Positions 1 through 12,106 are shown, numbered from the stretch's first letter. The stretch is DNA of 64,000 bases from Impatiens glandulifera (GCF_907164915.1 NC_061866.1:44518320-44582319); one strand, 5' to 3'. Notes: generated by a model from the sequence alone, not told the origin. Program-made: numbers and translations.

Positions 1-368
1 TGTAGTGTGATTTTTGTTTCTTCATTTGATATACAAGTTCTTTTTAAATCATGATCATTTTACGGTGTAATCTTTTGTTTATTTTGGTAGGGAGTTTTCT
101 TCACGATTACGATCAAATTATTTTTTGGATCATTGTTTTTTTCCGCAAACATTACAAATGTAGTTTTTTAGATCATGATCAACGAGAAAAAAAGTTGATA
201 ACAAAACCACGCAATATTTCCTTTTAGTTGAGAAAATGATGGATTTCATATACTGCATAGAAGCGTTTTTTCTGTGTTTTGTTTACCCATTGACTCACTT
301 TTCCAATTTCTACTATCCAAAATACTCATACTAATTTCTCAATTTTGTTTCCTCCATTATTTCTCCAG
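1..368 (+). other. Probable intron of the PLD zeta gene
   Basis: This T-rich stretch ends in a pyrimidine-rich tract and a CAG acceptor directly before an in-frame PLD zeta exon at 369. No coding homology is visible in it. The 5' part of the gene must lie before position 1, so most or all of this is intron sequence. A small upstream exon cannot be excluded. Confidence 0.6.
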
Positions 369-2354
369 AATCAGTTCTTCATCTCAGGTCTTTCAGGAGA
401 TGACACAATCCGGAACCGTGTATTGGAATCATTATATAGGCGTATAATGAAGGCATATAATGAGAAAAAATGTTTTAGGGTTATAATCGTCATACCACTT
501 CTTCCTGGCTTCCAGGTACTAATAATGCTTGTTATGCATCGTGTATCTAAACATTCAGTTTTCTGTATTAACACGCCTGGTCTGAACTCTAAACAGGGTG
601 GTCTGGATGATGGCGGTGCAGCGGCTGTACGAACCATAATGCATTGGCAATATCGAACAATATGCAGGGGAAATAATTCAATACTACATAATCTGGGCGA
701 TCTTCTTGGTCCCAAAATGCATGATTACATATCTTTTTATGGCCTCCGAGCTTATGGAAGGCTTTTTGAAAACGGCCCCTTAGCTACTAGTCAGGTAATT
801 CCATGTCCTTTCTTAAAAAAATTCTATTGATCCATAAAGTAAATTGCATATGAACTCGATTTCTTTTGGACTTGTAGGTGTATGTGCATAGTAAGATCAT
901 GATAATTGATGACCGTGTAGCTCTTATTGGGTCCGCAAATATAAATGACCGGAGCTTGCTTGGTTCAAGAGATTCTGAGGTATCGCTTTTTTTTCCTTTA
1001 ACTTTTCAGTTTTATGACCAACACTTTTTTAGGAAAGTGTGTTCTTGTTTAATGTAGTTTTTTTTTAATAATCCATTTATGAGAAGAAAAAAGAATTGTT
1101 AGATGAAAAAAGTGGATTAGGTCCTATGTATTTAATGTTTTAAAATGTTAGAAAAAATAAAATAGGGTTTTTAGTTAATGATTTGATTGATGAGATGATG
1201 GATGTTGGGATAAGGAGTTATCCTTCTTCAAACAAGGCTTCTTAGTATGGTTGAGAGCATGTGATTTTCACTTTCCTATACACTATTTGAGTGGGAAATA
1301 TGATAGTGAAACTCTCATATATGATTTTTATATACCTTTACAATATGTTTGAACAGATTGGTATAGTTATTGAAGACAGAGAATTAGTTGATTCATCAAT
1401 GGGAGGGAAGCCATGGAAAGCAGGAAAATTTGCATCAAGTCTTCGGCTTTCACTATGGTCAGAACATCTTGGCCTTCGTGCTGGAGAGGTCAGTCTGTCT
1501 TGAAATATAATTCATCTTTCTTTTTTTCTTCTATGCATGATCCTCATGGCTGACAGATTTTTATTTGTTGTTTTCAGATTAAAACGATAAATGATCCAGT
1601 TGTTGATTCAACTTACAAAGATATATGGATGGCCACTGCAAAGGTGAGAATAAAGTCTTGTTTGATGATAATCCAAATAACCCCTTATCTAATTATTAAA
1701 TACAAAAGATATTTTAGTCGTTTAACCCAAATATTTCACGTTTTCATCAAATTACAAAATCGGATGATAGTTGTTTGTTCAATCGTCCTGTTAAATTATC
1801 TTACATCAAAGAAGCTCTAAGATAATTTGAGGCCGTGTTTGGTTAACATTTTCCCTAGAAACTTCAAGAGTTGAGATAAAATGATAAATTCTTGTACTTT
1901 TCTTTTTGTTCATTTTGATACTAATGATAAACCTCTGATGGTTGGTTGTAATGTTTTATGTTTTTTCAGACAAATACGATGATCTATCAAGATGTATTTT
2001 CTTGTCTCCCGAATGATCTAATTCATACAAGGTATAAAACTAATCTCTCAATCAATCTCTCGAGATGATGAATTTAAAATACTAATTTTGGTTTATGATA
2101 AAAGGTTGGCTTTGAGGCAAAGCAGTTCATACTGGAAGGAAAAGATAGGGCACACAACGATTGATTTAGGAATAGCTCCAACAAAGCTAGAATCTTATGA
2201 AGACGGACATGTGAAAGGGACAGATCCAATAGAAAGATTAGAATCAATGAAGGGGGGACACTTGGTTTCTTTTCCATTAGATTTCATGTCCAAGGAAGAT
2301 TTAAGGCCCGCCTTCAGTGAAAGCGAGTATTATGCATCTCAGGTTTTCCATTAG
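369..2354 (+). CDS. PLDZETA: Phospholipase D zeta (PX/PH-PLD), C-terminal part, partial
   Basis: This is the 3' end of a phospholipase D that hydrolyses phosphatidylcholine to phosphatidic acid. Exons read as 369-515, 597-794, 878-979, 1357-1488, 1578-1643, 1970-2031 and 2105-2354 (TAG), giving about 318 residues. The first exon opens with [12 protein letters not shown]. Exon 3 carries the second HKD catalytic motif ([11 protein letters not shown], then [17 protein letters not shown]). The C-terminus has the family-typical [28 protein letters not shown] and [10 protein letters not shown] segments and ends near YYASQVFH. The lack of a C2 domain cannot be checked here, but these segments match the plant zeta (PLDP) class rather than the C2-PLDs. 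The N-terminal PX and PH domains and first HKD motif lie outside the window. The 81-nt intron at 516-596 is open in frame. The family assignment is firm; zeta1 versus zeta2 is not decided. Confidence 0.93.
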
Positions 2355-3059
2355 CAAGATATATAAATATATATATATGTTCATCCAACCATCCAACCAA
2401 CCAACGGAGGACTTCGATGAAACCTTTCCTGTCTGTCAGACCACGATTGGATGAGGAGCAAACTCGTAAATAGGTGATGAAGAACAAGACGTAAATATTG
2501 TTCACTTTGAAGGGTAGGTAATTTAATCAACATTATCGATTGTATAAAACCATCCAACATAAACCTAAAATCAGAAAATAACCATTACAGATTATTATTA
2601 TTATTATCATTATTATTATTGTAATTGTATTTTATACAAAACCTTAAATTCATGTCTCTAAATTATTATACATACTGATCTTGTGAAGTTGTCTCTGGTT
2701 TGCTACCAGTGGATAAATAATATATTAATTTCCCAGCACTGTTATTTTGTTTTTTCCTATGATTCAAGTCCTATATGTGAGGAAATGATTTTTTTTGAAA
2801 AAGAATTGATATAAATAGAGAGATTAAATTATGAAAAGTAATAGAAATCGGAAACACATGAAGTACGTATATATAGGCATCATGAAAGAAAATCCATTGG
2901 AGAAATGCATCAATATCCCTCGCTCAGAAAATATAACCAATTAAGAACATATTACTGCTCAAAATCAAAATTAAACAAATGAAGAAAAAAGGGGACGATG
3001 AAAGATAAGAAAATTAAAAAAAAAATAAGGTAAAACTAAATAGATGTGGAGATTTATTT
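2355..3059. other. Intergenic: PLD zeta 3' flank
   Basis: AT-rich DNA holding the probable 3' UTR of the PLD gene, with short (AT)n near 2360-2380 and an ATT-rich microsatellite near 2590-2620. I see no further gene before the snRNA promoter element at 3060. Confidence 0.6.
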
Positions 3060-3113
3060 ATCCCACATCGGAAAACATAAGAAGTGGAGGTAAGTATCGG
3101 GAGCTATTTAAAG
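3060..3113 (+). promoter_or_regulatory. snRNA promoter: USE and TATA box of U4atac
   Basis: ATCCCACATCG at 3060-3070 matches the plant upstream sequence element (consensus RTCCCACATCG). A TATA-like CTATTTAAAG follows at about 3104-3113. The gap of roughly 34 bp is the spacing of plant snRNA genes transcribed by RNA polymerase II; polymerase III types have a gap about 10 bp shorter. The TATA box predicts a start near 3134, exactly where the RNA homology begins. Confidence 0.85.
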
Positions 3114-3133
3114 AGTAAGAAGGCTGGCTAAAT

Positions 3134-3316
3134 AACTTATCCGTCTTGTCGGGGGAGTTAGATGACCTGTCAATGATCGTATAGTGACGGCTGGTCGTGC
3201 CAACACCCACCACAACGAACACACATTATTAATGGCGCGAGTGAGGCTGCCTCTACTTTTAGGGTAGACTTGCCCGCCAATTTTTGGAAGCCTCTAACTC
3301 ATCTTGGGTATGAGGC
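3134..3316 (+). ncRNA. U4atac: U4atac snRNA (minor spliceosome)
   Basis: This is the U12-type spliceosome counterpart of U4, which pairs with U6atac. The 5' end AACTTATCC..TTGTC.GGGGGAG resembles the U4atac region that pairs with U6atac. It is followed by CAATGATCGTATAGTGACGG (near 3171-3190), which matches the 5' stem-loop/K-turn of known U4atac (human: CAATGAGCGCATAGTGAGGG). An AACACCCACC segment follows at a similar spacing. The Sm-type site AATTTTTGG lies at 3279-3287 and is followed by a hairpin (GCCTC...GAGGC) closing near 3316. A USE/TATA promoter stands at the right distance. The comparison is from memory of the human RNA, and the 3' end is estimated from the hairpin. U4, U5 and U11 fit less well. 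Confidence 0.82.
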
Positions 3317-4613
3317 TCACGATCAAATCAAAATACCAAACCCTAATTGTTTACTTTTTTTATTTAATTTTTAATTTAAAAATATATTTTCCCAATTTGT
3401 AGATATTAATAATCTATGTTTACTTACTAGTTTTTTAAATATTACAATTGTGTAAATACTTTTTATAAATAACTTATTATTCAATTATATATTAATTTAT
3501 TAATAATATAATTTAAATTATCAATAAAAATATTATATATATTGCTCAAAAGACTCAAACTGCACAAATCAGCTTATATGCGATAATAAACTAATTAAAT
3601 TTAGCCTTTTAACTCAAATTTAGAGGTGAGACTCATTATGATAACAAAATTACAATTGTGTGAGTATTGTACAATCCTATAAATTTTCAATTTGTATAAG
3701 AAATACCAGAAAATTGATACTTTCTAGTTAACTTTTATTTGTTTCCTTAAACACGAAAGAGTTTTGTCTAATAAAATAAAATTATGTTTGATTTTTACTA
3801 AAAAAAAAAAATTAAAAAATGTTGGTAATAAGTTGAAATAAAGTCAGTCAGGCTAAGTCTTGGCCAATAAAATAGGTGGCCTTTTATTCAACAAAGGGAA
3901 CCAAGGTTTCCTTGGTACTTAAGTAGTATTAGGACTTACGGCGAAGTTGCGAATGAGCAAGTGAATGAACGAGCCATGTTCCGGAGTGACCATCTTAGTT
4001 ACTAACTATTATAGGTGAATGCTTATAAAGGAAAGTTTCATGTTCCGAAACTACTGTCATTACAAATATCGTGCTTATAGACTCAAAGAAACTGTTTGAC
4101 GATTTTATACAAGCTGACTACAGCCTGAACACAAAGCAAGTTTAAAATGTTAAAAGAACATTGAACAGTTTATAAAAAAAACACAAACAAGTTGTATAAG
4201 TCAATTTTATCCCAGTAAAAAAAATGCATTTAACATAATACCATCTAAAACAAAAATGAATTTGATTCCATTTTTTTTTAATGATTCCATTTTTTTTAAT
4301 CTAGCTCGTTTCATAGTTTTATCTACATTAAAATAGTTGATAATATGTTTTCCATTTTCAATTGAGAAAATAAATAATCAAAAGCCTTATATTGCAAAGG
4401 TTTCAACATTAGGTGAAATTAAAAAAGTTGAGAAAATTATGTTGAAATAATCAAAAGCCTTATATAAATATTTACTTTCATTAATTAATACCAATATATA
4501 GCTTTCCTCCCCATAATTAGGGCAGGTTTATACAACTATGTATTTGCTTGCTATGGTTTTTCAAATAAAAATAGCCAAATAAATATGATATCATGTATAT
4601 ATACTATATTACC
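3317..4613. other. Intergenic, mostly AT-rich
   Basis: AT-rich spacer between the U4atac gene and the 3' end of the lipase gene. A patch of more balanced base composition at about 3840-4130 stands out but encodes no long frame and was not recognised. The part near 4500-4613 is probably the lipase 3' UTR (minus strand). Confidence 0.5.
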
Positions 4614-7600
4614 TTAAATCATATCTTCTTCATAACTCACCTTTTCTTGTTCTTGTTGTTCTTCATTCTTGTCTAAATCTCTGAGCAATCCTTCTATCAT
4701 CTTCTTATACATAGGCATGTAATGATCATTAATCATGGTTTTCGACAGCCTAATCTTACTATACAATTCTCTAGGAGTTCCGTAAATACCAATATTACCC
4801 CCACTTTCTCCACCATTCCCGTCTTCACATGCGCATACAATATGCATTATTCTTCCCGGAGGATAAAACCGGTGACTCTCCACCACCACCACCACCTGTT
4901 CTTCTTCAACTCTAACCGATGACTCCGTTTTACTTTCTTCACCACCTTCTACTAATTCCTTTCTATTTTCATCCAGTTTACTTCCCACTTCATACCATAT
5001 CTCGTATTCACCTTCAGTCATCTCAACTATGGCAGTAGCCGACGATGACGAAGCAGCAGCAGTGGCGTCAACAATAGTTTCTGCATTCACAGGGGCGTTT
5101 TCGTCCTCATCGGTGTCATCGTGACCAGATCCGCCGCTCGAAGAATAAGACACTCGCTGCTTATTATTATTATGTAATAGATTTCTGGTCAGATCTTCGC
5201 TTTCTAGAATTTGGGATGTTGGTTCGGTTATGAGAAGAGCAGACGATATTTCTTCTCCCTCCGAGTTTGAAACCACCGTGCTTACTGTTCGCCGACGTGC
5301 CCCCATACATGACCACGCCGAAAACGATGATCGAGTTTTCACCACGGCTTGAGCCACGTTTTGTGCTCGCTTTATCACCACCTGTAAATTTATCCATGAT
5401 GTTTCTCTTTTATAACCTTTTCAACATTAAAATACTGTAATACTATTACCCATTGTTTGATCTTGAATTTATTTGTAATACCATCTAATGTCTTGGGCCT
5501 CTTTGTTTGGATTCAGCTTGTTCATGCTTGGGGTATTTTGGTCGATGATTTGAATTATGAGGGGATGACACAAACTACCCCAAACAGGCCCAAGTGGTTA
5601 TTTTCAAATAATCTAGTTTGATGTAAATAAGAAAATAAGGGTATAAATATATAATGGATAAATAATTATTATTTTTCTTAAAACTAGATGATATTTTAGT
5701 TGATGATAGGAATGAGATGTGATTGTTGATTGGATACATAGAGTTATTTGAAATTAATCACAAATCAAACAATGGATTAAGTTAATTACCTGTGTGCCAC
5801 TGGAGACTGGCCTTAGTAATGCACTTGCACCAGCAACCTTTGCTTTTGCGCTTGCAATAGATGGAAGACGGGAACCTAAAGCAGTAGCTGATCGATAAAC
5901 AACGTTTAAGACTCGTGTCCTTTCAACTTGTGCACGTAAATCATTCAACCAAGAAGAAGCAGTAACCTGGTAATGTTTATGTCCCAACAACTTGCTAGGT
6001 TAGTCAAATTGATTTGTTACATTTAAGCATCTAGAAAATAATCTGATCATGATTCAGGAGAAATCTCTATACTAAGTTAAGAAAAATAATCTAATCTGTA
6101 TACCAAAACGAATCTCAATCACTTTCAATTTGAAGTTTGGCAGTTTTCTAAATGGATCATGATTATGTCAAAATATCAGTTTCCAAATAGGTTTGATAAC
6201 AAGATAACACACCTCAGACCGAAGATCATCAAGAGAAGATGCTGAGAATGTGGGCACTATATCCGAACCATTAATAACTGTAGTGATGAATTGTTCGCCT
6301 GATTCTGCCAAGTTCCAAGTCATACATGCAGCTGTAAAACATAGAGTAATTCGTAAGTCTCAAAGGTAAAGGGAAAAACTAAACCAAAAAAGTTGTGAAT
6401 TACTTACCTGGGGCAAACGAGACACAAGTGGTAAGTGAAAACTGATTCTTTTCACGAAGAATGTATGTCAAAAGTGCAGCAGTTCCACCACCAAGCGAAT
6501 GTCCAACAATCTAGAAATAAAGTAGCCATCATTACAAAGAAAAAAAAGAAGAGACTATTCTCCAAAATAATGCTCATAAAAATAAAAACTCTTCTCATTC
6601 ATCATCTTTCTTTTCTTACCTTAACTTTATAATCTGGATATTCAGCAAGAGCTTTTAACAAGCAAGGAATGCTAATCTTTGCAATCCATTGTGCAGCTGC
6701 AGTCATTCCACTATGAGCATATCCCAGTACAAGATTGTTAATCTCACCATCACCTAAGACCGAATGGTGAAAAGGGACAACTGCACCTGTAGCAGCAGTT
6801 AGAGTATCTTTGATGCTATGAGTGCCCCGAATCAATAGAATAAAACATTTCGATCCTTCATCGCGTAAGATTGTAAAAGCAGGTTTCAGAAGCTGCAAAC
6901 AAATTTCCACCCACTCTTTAAATCAACCATTACCCAGTTTCTAAATTTTCAGTTTAGTGATAGAGAATTTGATAAAAAAAAAACTGACTTACTCCTGCTT
7001 TAGGCTTTTGAAGAAGAACATCTGCATCAGTATATCCAGCAGATTCCAGAAAAACTGAAAATGACTTCTTTGAAAAGAGCATGCAAAGAGTCAAAAACCT
7101 TAAATAACAATTCAATTCAGCAACCATTTCTGGGCCATTGAGTTGGACACAACCTTCTCCAGCATATACAGATGCAACTTGTAAGTTACCCTGCAAAATC
7201 AAAAATCAACACAATTGGGTGAATCGTTCACTTGGAATTGGCACAAAATATACAAGAACTAAAAGTTGAATGAATCCAAAGAACAAAATTGAGATTTCAT
7301 ATTATGATTAGATCTATAAACACGAACGCACCTGCCTTCTCATGAGATAATTGATACCGAAAGCTAAATCTCCGATAGGCCACTTTCCTAATGTCTCAGA
7401 ATAAGTATATCTAAGCGTATCAGACAGCGTCGTGATAGCTTCAAACCACGTGGCTGGCGCCTGAGCTGGTCTCCGCGAGATTCTTCTCCTTAACGGCGGC
7501 GATCTGCTCGATTTTGAGTGTTCATTTTCCTCCTCTTCGGCTTTCGACGCCGCCGCTAACCTACGGTTGAGAACAAAGTATAGAAGAACGACGGCTCCAG

Positions 7601-7628
7601 CCGCCGAAGCCATTGTTGTGGCTGCCAT
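4614..7628 (-). CDS. Class 3 lipase (Lipase3_N + Lipase_3), DAG-lipase-like
   Basis: Seven phase-consistent exons on the minus strand: 7332-7628, 6993-7190, 6620-6892, 6408-6510, 6213-6331, 5790-5966 and 4614-5381, giving about 644 residues. The start at 7628 opens MAATTMASAAGAVVLLYFVL, a hydrophobic segment that may anchor the protein in a membrane. The middle holds a Lipase_3 alpha/beta-hydrolase core: FILLIRGTHS, the nucleophile elbow GHSLGGG (exon 4), a likely catalytic Asp in NGSDIVP (exon 5) and a likely catalytic His in NDHYMPMY near the C-terminus. The last exon contains a long acidic, Ser- and Glu-rich insertion of low complexity. Plant members (for example Arabidopsis At4g16070, recalled from memory) have similar length and layout and are annotated as mono/diacylglycerol lipases. 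The substrate is inferred from the family only. Confidence 0.9.
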
Positions 7629-8840
7629 GAAAGCCGCGTGAAGAAATCAATGAATCAATGAATCACGAATGAGAAGAGAAAACGGAAGATCTTAGAAATC
7701 GGGGGGAAAGGTATAGGAGTCCAAGTTCGGAGTATGACGTCAGCATTGCTCTCTTCTGAGTGCATTCGCTTTACGCCTTTTTTGTTGTTTCCTTTGTGGG
7801 AATAGAGATTAGTGGGGAAGAAAGAAGAGTAATTACTATTTTCTCCTTATCAAATTTTATTCATTTTTATATTTTATTATTATAAATACTTTATTTAACT
7901 TTCTAACAAAAAAAAAAATTATATAAAAACACGTTTATTTAATGGTTAAATGATTGGTCAACAATTTTTGTTTACTAGGTATAAAGATAGATTCATGATT
8001 TATATATATATATTTTATTTTTATTTATTTTGTTATAATAAAGGGTATTTTGGTATTTTAATTAATAAATCTAATGATTTAACTCATAATTGATGAAATA
8101 GTATTCAATTAGATTGACTAATTTCAATAATCAGAACAAAACCTAATCAATCCAAAATCTCTTTAATTGAATTTATATTATAAAAAACTAAATTTTCATT
8201 ATATATGTATTAATTTTTTTAAATACATATTATAATTAATTAAAATAATTCAAGTGATAAAAGATTATTACTTAAAAAATACAATTTCAATTACTAATAA
8301 AAATGTTCTATTTAGGCTATTATCGTGTTAGCTTTATAAAAGCATAAATATCAATAAAGAAAACGAAAATTTTCATTCACAACAATTCTATTTATATTGA
8401 ATAAAAATAAATAATGAAATTAAAAAGTCTTTCATTTAAGTGAGTATGATTAAAATAGAAAGACCGGCTATAAATTAATGTTAACATAAAGAAAGGTATC
8501 CAATACCATAGCAATATAAAGCCTGATATTGAGATATTACTAAATTAAGAAATATTTTAACTTTGACTAAAATAAATTATTGTTTTTTGTATATCACCAA
8601 AGAGGGGAAAATGAATAGGGGGCATTGAACATAATTATTATTCTTGTTGTTAGTTGTTAGGTCACCCTCCAAGGCCTAGTCTCAAATACATTGAATCAAT
8701 ATATTCCCATTATCATATTTGATTTAATATATTTATTTAAAGAAAGTAATTAGAAAATAGACAATATTATCCTTAGATGCTTTTATTAGACAAAAAAAAA
8801 ACAATAATGTGTGACATATTAATATAATCAATAAAAAAGC
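7629..8840. other. Intergenic: lipase promoter and PR-10 3' flank
   Basis: The first ~150 bp upstream of the lipase start are less AT-rich and probably hold its 5' UTR and promoter. The rest is AT-rich with homopolymer runs. No gene is seen. Confidence 0.5.
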
Positions 8841-9423
8841 TTAGAGATGAGGATTATCCAATAGATAATTCTCTATGACTTTAAATATGGCAACTCCACT
8901 TTCTTTTCCAGCTTTTATCTCTTCTTCTTCGATTTTTTCCAAATCGCCTAAAGTGTGGTAATTGCTCGTAATATTACAAATGCACCCTTCATTATTTGCG
9001 ATAGACTCAAACCTTACCTCGTAAGCTATGCATTCAAGGTTGTTAACACCCAAAGGGTCACCTTCAATCATGGTGTACTTGCAAACTAAGTTTTCCTCGT
9101 CGAGAAAATCGATCCGATTCCTTACATACCCAACATGGCTACCTAGTGCAAATATTGAAGCAAACTTGTTATAGAAATTTGATTGGACATGTAACAAAAG
9201 AAAAATATATATATATATAAAAAAAAAAAATAAAAGGACCTTGAGTGAAGTTAACTTGTTCAATGGTTCCTGGACCTCCATCTCCATGGATTATGTCAAT
9301 GGTTTGAATGAATTGAGGTAAGAGCTTTGGGATGAGATTGCTGGAATCCAAAATCAAGGCCTTAAACATTCTTTTTGGGCTAATTTGACCCCTCAACTCA
9401 TGTTTGTAACAAATTACACCCAT
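8841..9423 (-). CDS. PR-10 / Bet v 1-like protein, copy A
   Basis: Two exons, 9240-9423 and 8841-9142 (minus), encode 161 residues, the usual size of the family. The single intron is a phase 1 intron at codon 62, the canonical PR-10 position. The start is MGVICYKHELRG. The glycine-rich P-loop of the Bet v 1 fold is seen as GDGGPGTIEQ, and exon 2 begins GSHVGYVRNRID. The C-terminus has the amphipathic helix AIFKVIENYLLDNPHL. Family members are small cytosolic proteins with a hydrophobic cavity that bind ligands such as cytokinins, flavonoids or alkaloid precursors, often induced by stress. The ligand here is unknown. The gene is paralogous to copy B 5.5 kb away in the same orientation. Confidence 0.93.
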
Positions 9424-9490
9424 CTCTCTATTATCTCTCTATATATTATTGTATATATTGCTTATGAGCTATGAGTATGTTTTTGTAGGC

Positions 9491-9498
9491 CTTATATA
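9491..9498 (-). promoter_or_regulatory. Probable TATA box of PR-10 copy A
   Basis: TATATAAG on the minus strand lies about 68 bp before the start codon at 9423, a plausible TATA position with a short leader. Confidence 0.5.
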
Positions 9499-10180
9499 AT
9501 ACTACATTGTCCAATTTAATCTTAGTTGGTCAAAATAAGAGTGCCTGAAAAATCTTTTTTACTAGTCAAAATTATGTGATGGAAAACTTTAGTAATCCCA
9601 TTTATTTGACTAATAATTTGCTTTAACAACCAAAAAAAATCATTATTGGGCTTAAATATTATTTAAAATTTCCAGACATTTGGGCCAATTTACAAACAAT
9701 TTTTTGGGATCTAGTTTTGAGTTTAGATTATATACAACATTTGACCAAAAAAAACACTATATAATCTTATTAAATAATTCATTCAAATATAAATTTAGAT
9801 GTAAAATAAAACTTAATTATAGATAGATTAATAACATACTTTCATCCAAAATTTGGAGTGGTCTAAATGAAATGTTTTCAAGTGGGTTATGATATAATAA
9901 ATCCTGTAAAAGAACTCATCAAATATTAATTAACATAAGATATAATAAATTTTAAACAAATTTCAGATTATTAAGTTTTCATAATGAAAATCAACCCGGC
10001 ATATTTAAGTTAAAATTCATAAATTAATTCAAGTCATTAATCTCAAACCAAAGCAAGATCAATATCTTATAAAAAGTTACTCTAATAGAGGGACTTAAGG
10101 GTTTAGAGTTTATAAAATACATCAAAAGGCCCAATCTTATGAATGTTAATTCAAATGAAAATTTAATACTAGAAATTGGG
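9499..10180. other. Intergenic between PR-10 copy A and the U2 array
   Basis: AT-rich. From about 9980 it resembles the 3' flanks of the other U2 units (the stretch containing GATCAATAT and AAAAAGTT), so the duplicated unit begins before the RNA end. No gene is seen. Confidence 0.5.
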
Positions 10181-10376
10181 TGGGGTGCGCCGGGCCCAAG
10201 CAGTAGTGCAACGCTTGAGCGACACGTGAGAAACCCCAATAGCAAGCTACTGTAGTGGGCTCTCCCCCTAAAAAAATTAATTTAATATCATGTGGACCGA
10301 TGGCCCACGTATCAGATATTAAACTGATAAGAACAGATACTACACTTGATCTTAGCCAAAAGGCCGAGAAAGGTAT
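10181..10376 (-). ncRNA. U2: U2 snRNA, copy 1
   Basis: Major-spliceosome U2 RNA, about 196 nt, with its 5' end (ATACCTTTCTCGGCC) at 10376. The sense strand carries GTGTAGTATCTGTTCTTA, which contains the GUAGUA that pairs with intron branch sites. The Sm-type tract AATTTTTTTAGGGGGAG follows, then the 3' stem-loops ending CGGCGCACCCCA. The first ~75 nt are identical in the three copies here. The 3' end is set from the usual plant U2 length. The USE and TATA upstream argue that it is a functional gene. Confidence 0.95.
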
Positions 10377-10402
10377 GATTTGTTAAGAAGAGGAAGTCTG
10401 CT

Positions 10403-10452
10403 TATATACAAAGTTCCCCTACTTTCTTTACTCAGCGTTTCCGATGTGGGAC
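10403..10452 (-). promoter_or_regulatory. USE and TATA box of U2 copy 1
   Basis: On the minus strand GTCCCACATCG (10442-10452) is a perfect plant USE, and a TATATA box lies at 10403-10408 with about 33 bp between them. This is the polymerase II snRNA arrangement. Confidence 0.9.
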
Positions 10453-11910
10453 AAAATTAAACAAAGTTTGAAGAGAAATATGTAACAAAGCTAAAGCAAA
10501 GAATATGCAAGTAAATGCTCTCATTTCATTTATACATGGTTTTCTATTTAATTGTTTTCGAAGTTCATTAAATTATATTTACTTCCTAGCATTTTTCTGA
10601 TATTAGTTTTTTCTTTAGTAAAAACAAATTACATGATAGTTCATTAAATTTTTAATTGGCTCAGTTGAACATCTGAAAAATATTTGTAACATTTGTTATA
10701 TATACCAATATTTGTCTTCTCTACTAATCTCAACTCCATGTGCTTATAAGGGGTCTTGAATTGATAAAAGAAACATTTGTTATATATACCAATTTTGTAA
10801 GTATGTTATCACCTATGCAAAAGTGATGAACTCTTACTTTGATATTATCAATATTTTATTCATAAGCATCCAAATGAATGTGATGGTAGAAGACTTGATC
10901 ACTAATCTTTATTTGAATCTCGTCAAAAGATATTCTGAAAATAAAGACAAAATGTTGAGTTAAAATTGGAAAATGATTGTAAGGGTAGACACCAAAAACA
11001 CTAGTAATTCGGGGTATACTTCAGGCCTTTGTATGGTTGGAGATGTAAAATTGCAGATATAAGATAATAATATCTAAAGTAAATTTAGGTTGATGTTTAG
11101 TTAAAAATAATTCTATATACAGTATTATTAAGGGGGCAACTTATACCTAAAAAAGGTATAAAATTGTAAAAAGTATGATTGGTATAAAAAAAAATTAATT
11201 TTTCCTTCCCCTGTTTTCTGTTTCCCCTTAATAATTTCAAATTTATTCTCTTTCCTACAATATTTTGATCTCACGTCTTGTCTTTAACACATTATTCATC
11301 TACCTTAAGGTGGTGCGAGTAGAAAGAGTTACGCTATTGTTAAAAGTCAACTCAATTAAAATTTAAAAGGTTAACATAATTTTGTTTTCTTCTTCATCTA
11401 GTCCAATATTATCTAATGTCAAAATATAAATTTTATTTATTTAGGGAAAGTTAAGAAACCTATGAATAAGTTCTTGTAAGTTCAAACAATATGGATTCTT
11501 AGTTATCTCTTGGCTAGCAAACGTCTAATAGCTTAACTGCATTTTTCTTTATTCTGTTATATTACATTAAATAGGTCATATTGATTTTGATTTGTTTTAG
11601 TTAATCTTATTTTAAGCTTGGCCTTAACAGAATAAATTATTTGTCTACCTAGCTGTTTATTAATCCTCCACAATTTAGAACAATCTATTCCAACAAGAAA
11701 AATGGAAGGCAATAACAAATTACTGTATAATGAAAATCAAACCTGGCATATTTAAAATGAAACTCTTTACACAAATTCATAAATTAATCATCAACTCTCA
11801 AGCCAGACCAAGATCAATATATAATAAAAAGTTCCTCAAATGTAATTAAAAAGGCCGAGAATTCTTATGTATGTTGAGTTTAAATAAAAAAAATAAATAC
11901 TAGAATTGGG
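10453..11910. repeat. Spacer of the U2 tandem array (unit 1/2)
   Basis: This spacer is a diverged duplicate of 12183-13980. Shared landmarks are the block near 10735-10860 versus 12535-12660 (ATGCAAAAGTGATGA, GTTATATATACCAA) and the block near 11690-11860 versus 13730-13890 (CTGGCATATTTAAAATGAAA). No protein gene is seen. The duplicated unit is therefore a roughly 1.7-2.1 kb segment and not only the snRNA. Confidence 0.75.
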
Positions 11911-12106
11911 TGGGGTGCGCCAGGCTCAAGCAGTAGTGCTACGCTTGAGCGACACTTGAGAAACCCCAATAGCAAGCTACTGTAGTGGGCTCTCCCCCTA
12001 AAAAAATTAATTTAATATCATGTGAGCAGATGGCCCACGTATCAGATATTAAACTGATAAGAACAGATACTACACTTGATCTTAGCCAAAAGGCCGAGAA
12101 AGGTAT
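11911..12106 (-). ncRNA. U2: U2 snRNA, copy 2 (most diverged)
   Basis: A second U2 gene with its 5' end at 12106. The 5' part with the branch-site pairing region and the Sm tract is the same as in copy 1. Substitutions cluster in the second half: CATCTGCTCACATG instead of CATCGGTCCACATG in stem-loop II, CTCAAGTGTCGC instead of CTCACGTGTCGC, GTAGCACTACTG instead of GTTGCACTACTG, and GAGCCTGGCG instead of GGGCCCGGCG at the 3' loop. Some of these could weaken stems. The promoter is retained, so it may be a variant rather than dead. Confidence 0.9.

Noticed and set aside
516..596. Reading the first PLD segment as one continuous exon
   Set aside because: PLD proteins run GFQ directly into GGLDDGGAA. 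The extra 27 codons have GT and AG ends and match no family member, so this is an intron.
371..715. Long minus-strand open frame opposite the first PLD exons
   Set aside because: It is the antisense shadow of conserved PLD zeta exons, has no recognisable family, and disregards the intron.
3134..3316. U1, U4, U5 or U11 instead of U4atac
   Set aside because: No U1 5' ACTTACCTG, no U5 GCCTTTTAC loop, no U11 5' end, and the 5' pairing region differs from major U4. The CAATGATCGTATAGTGA stem-loop fits U4atac best.
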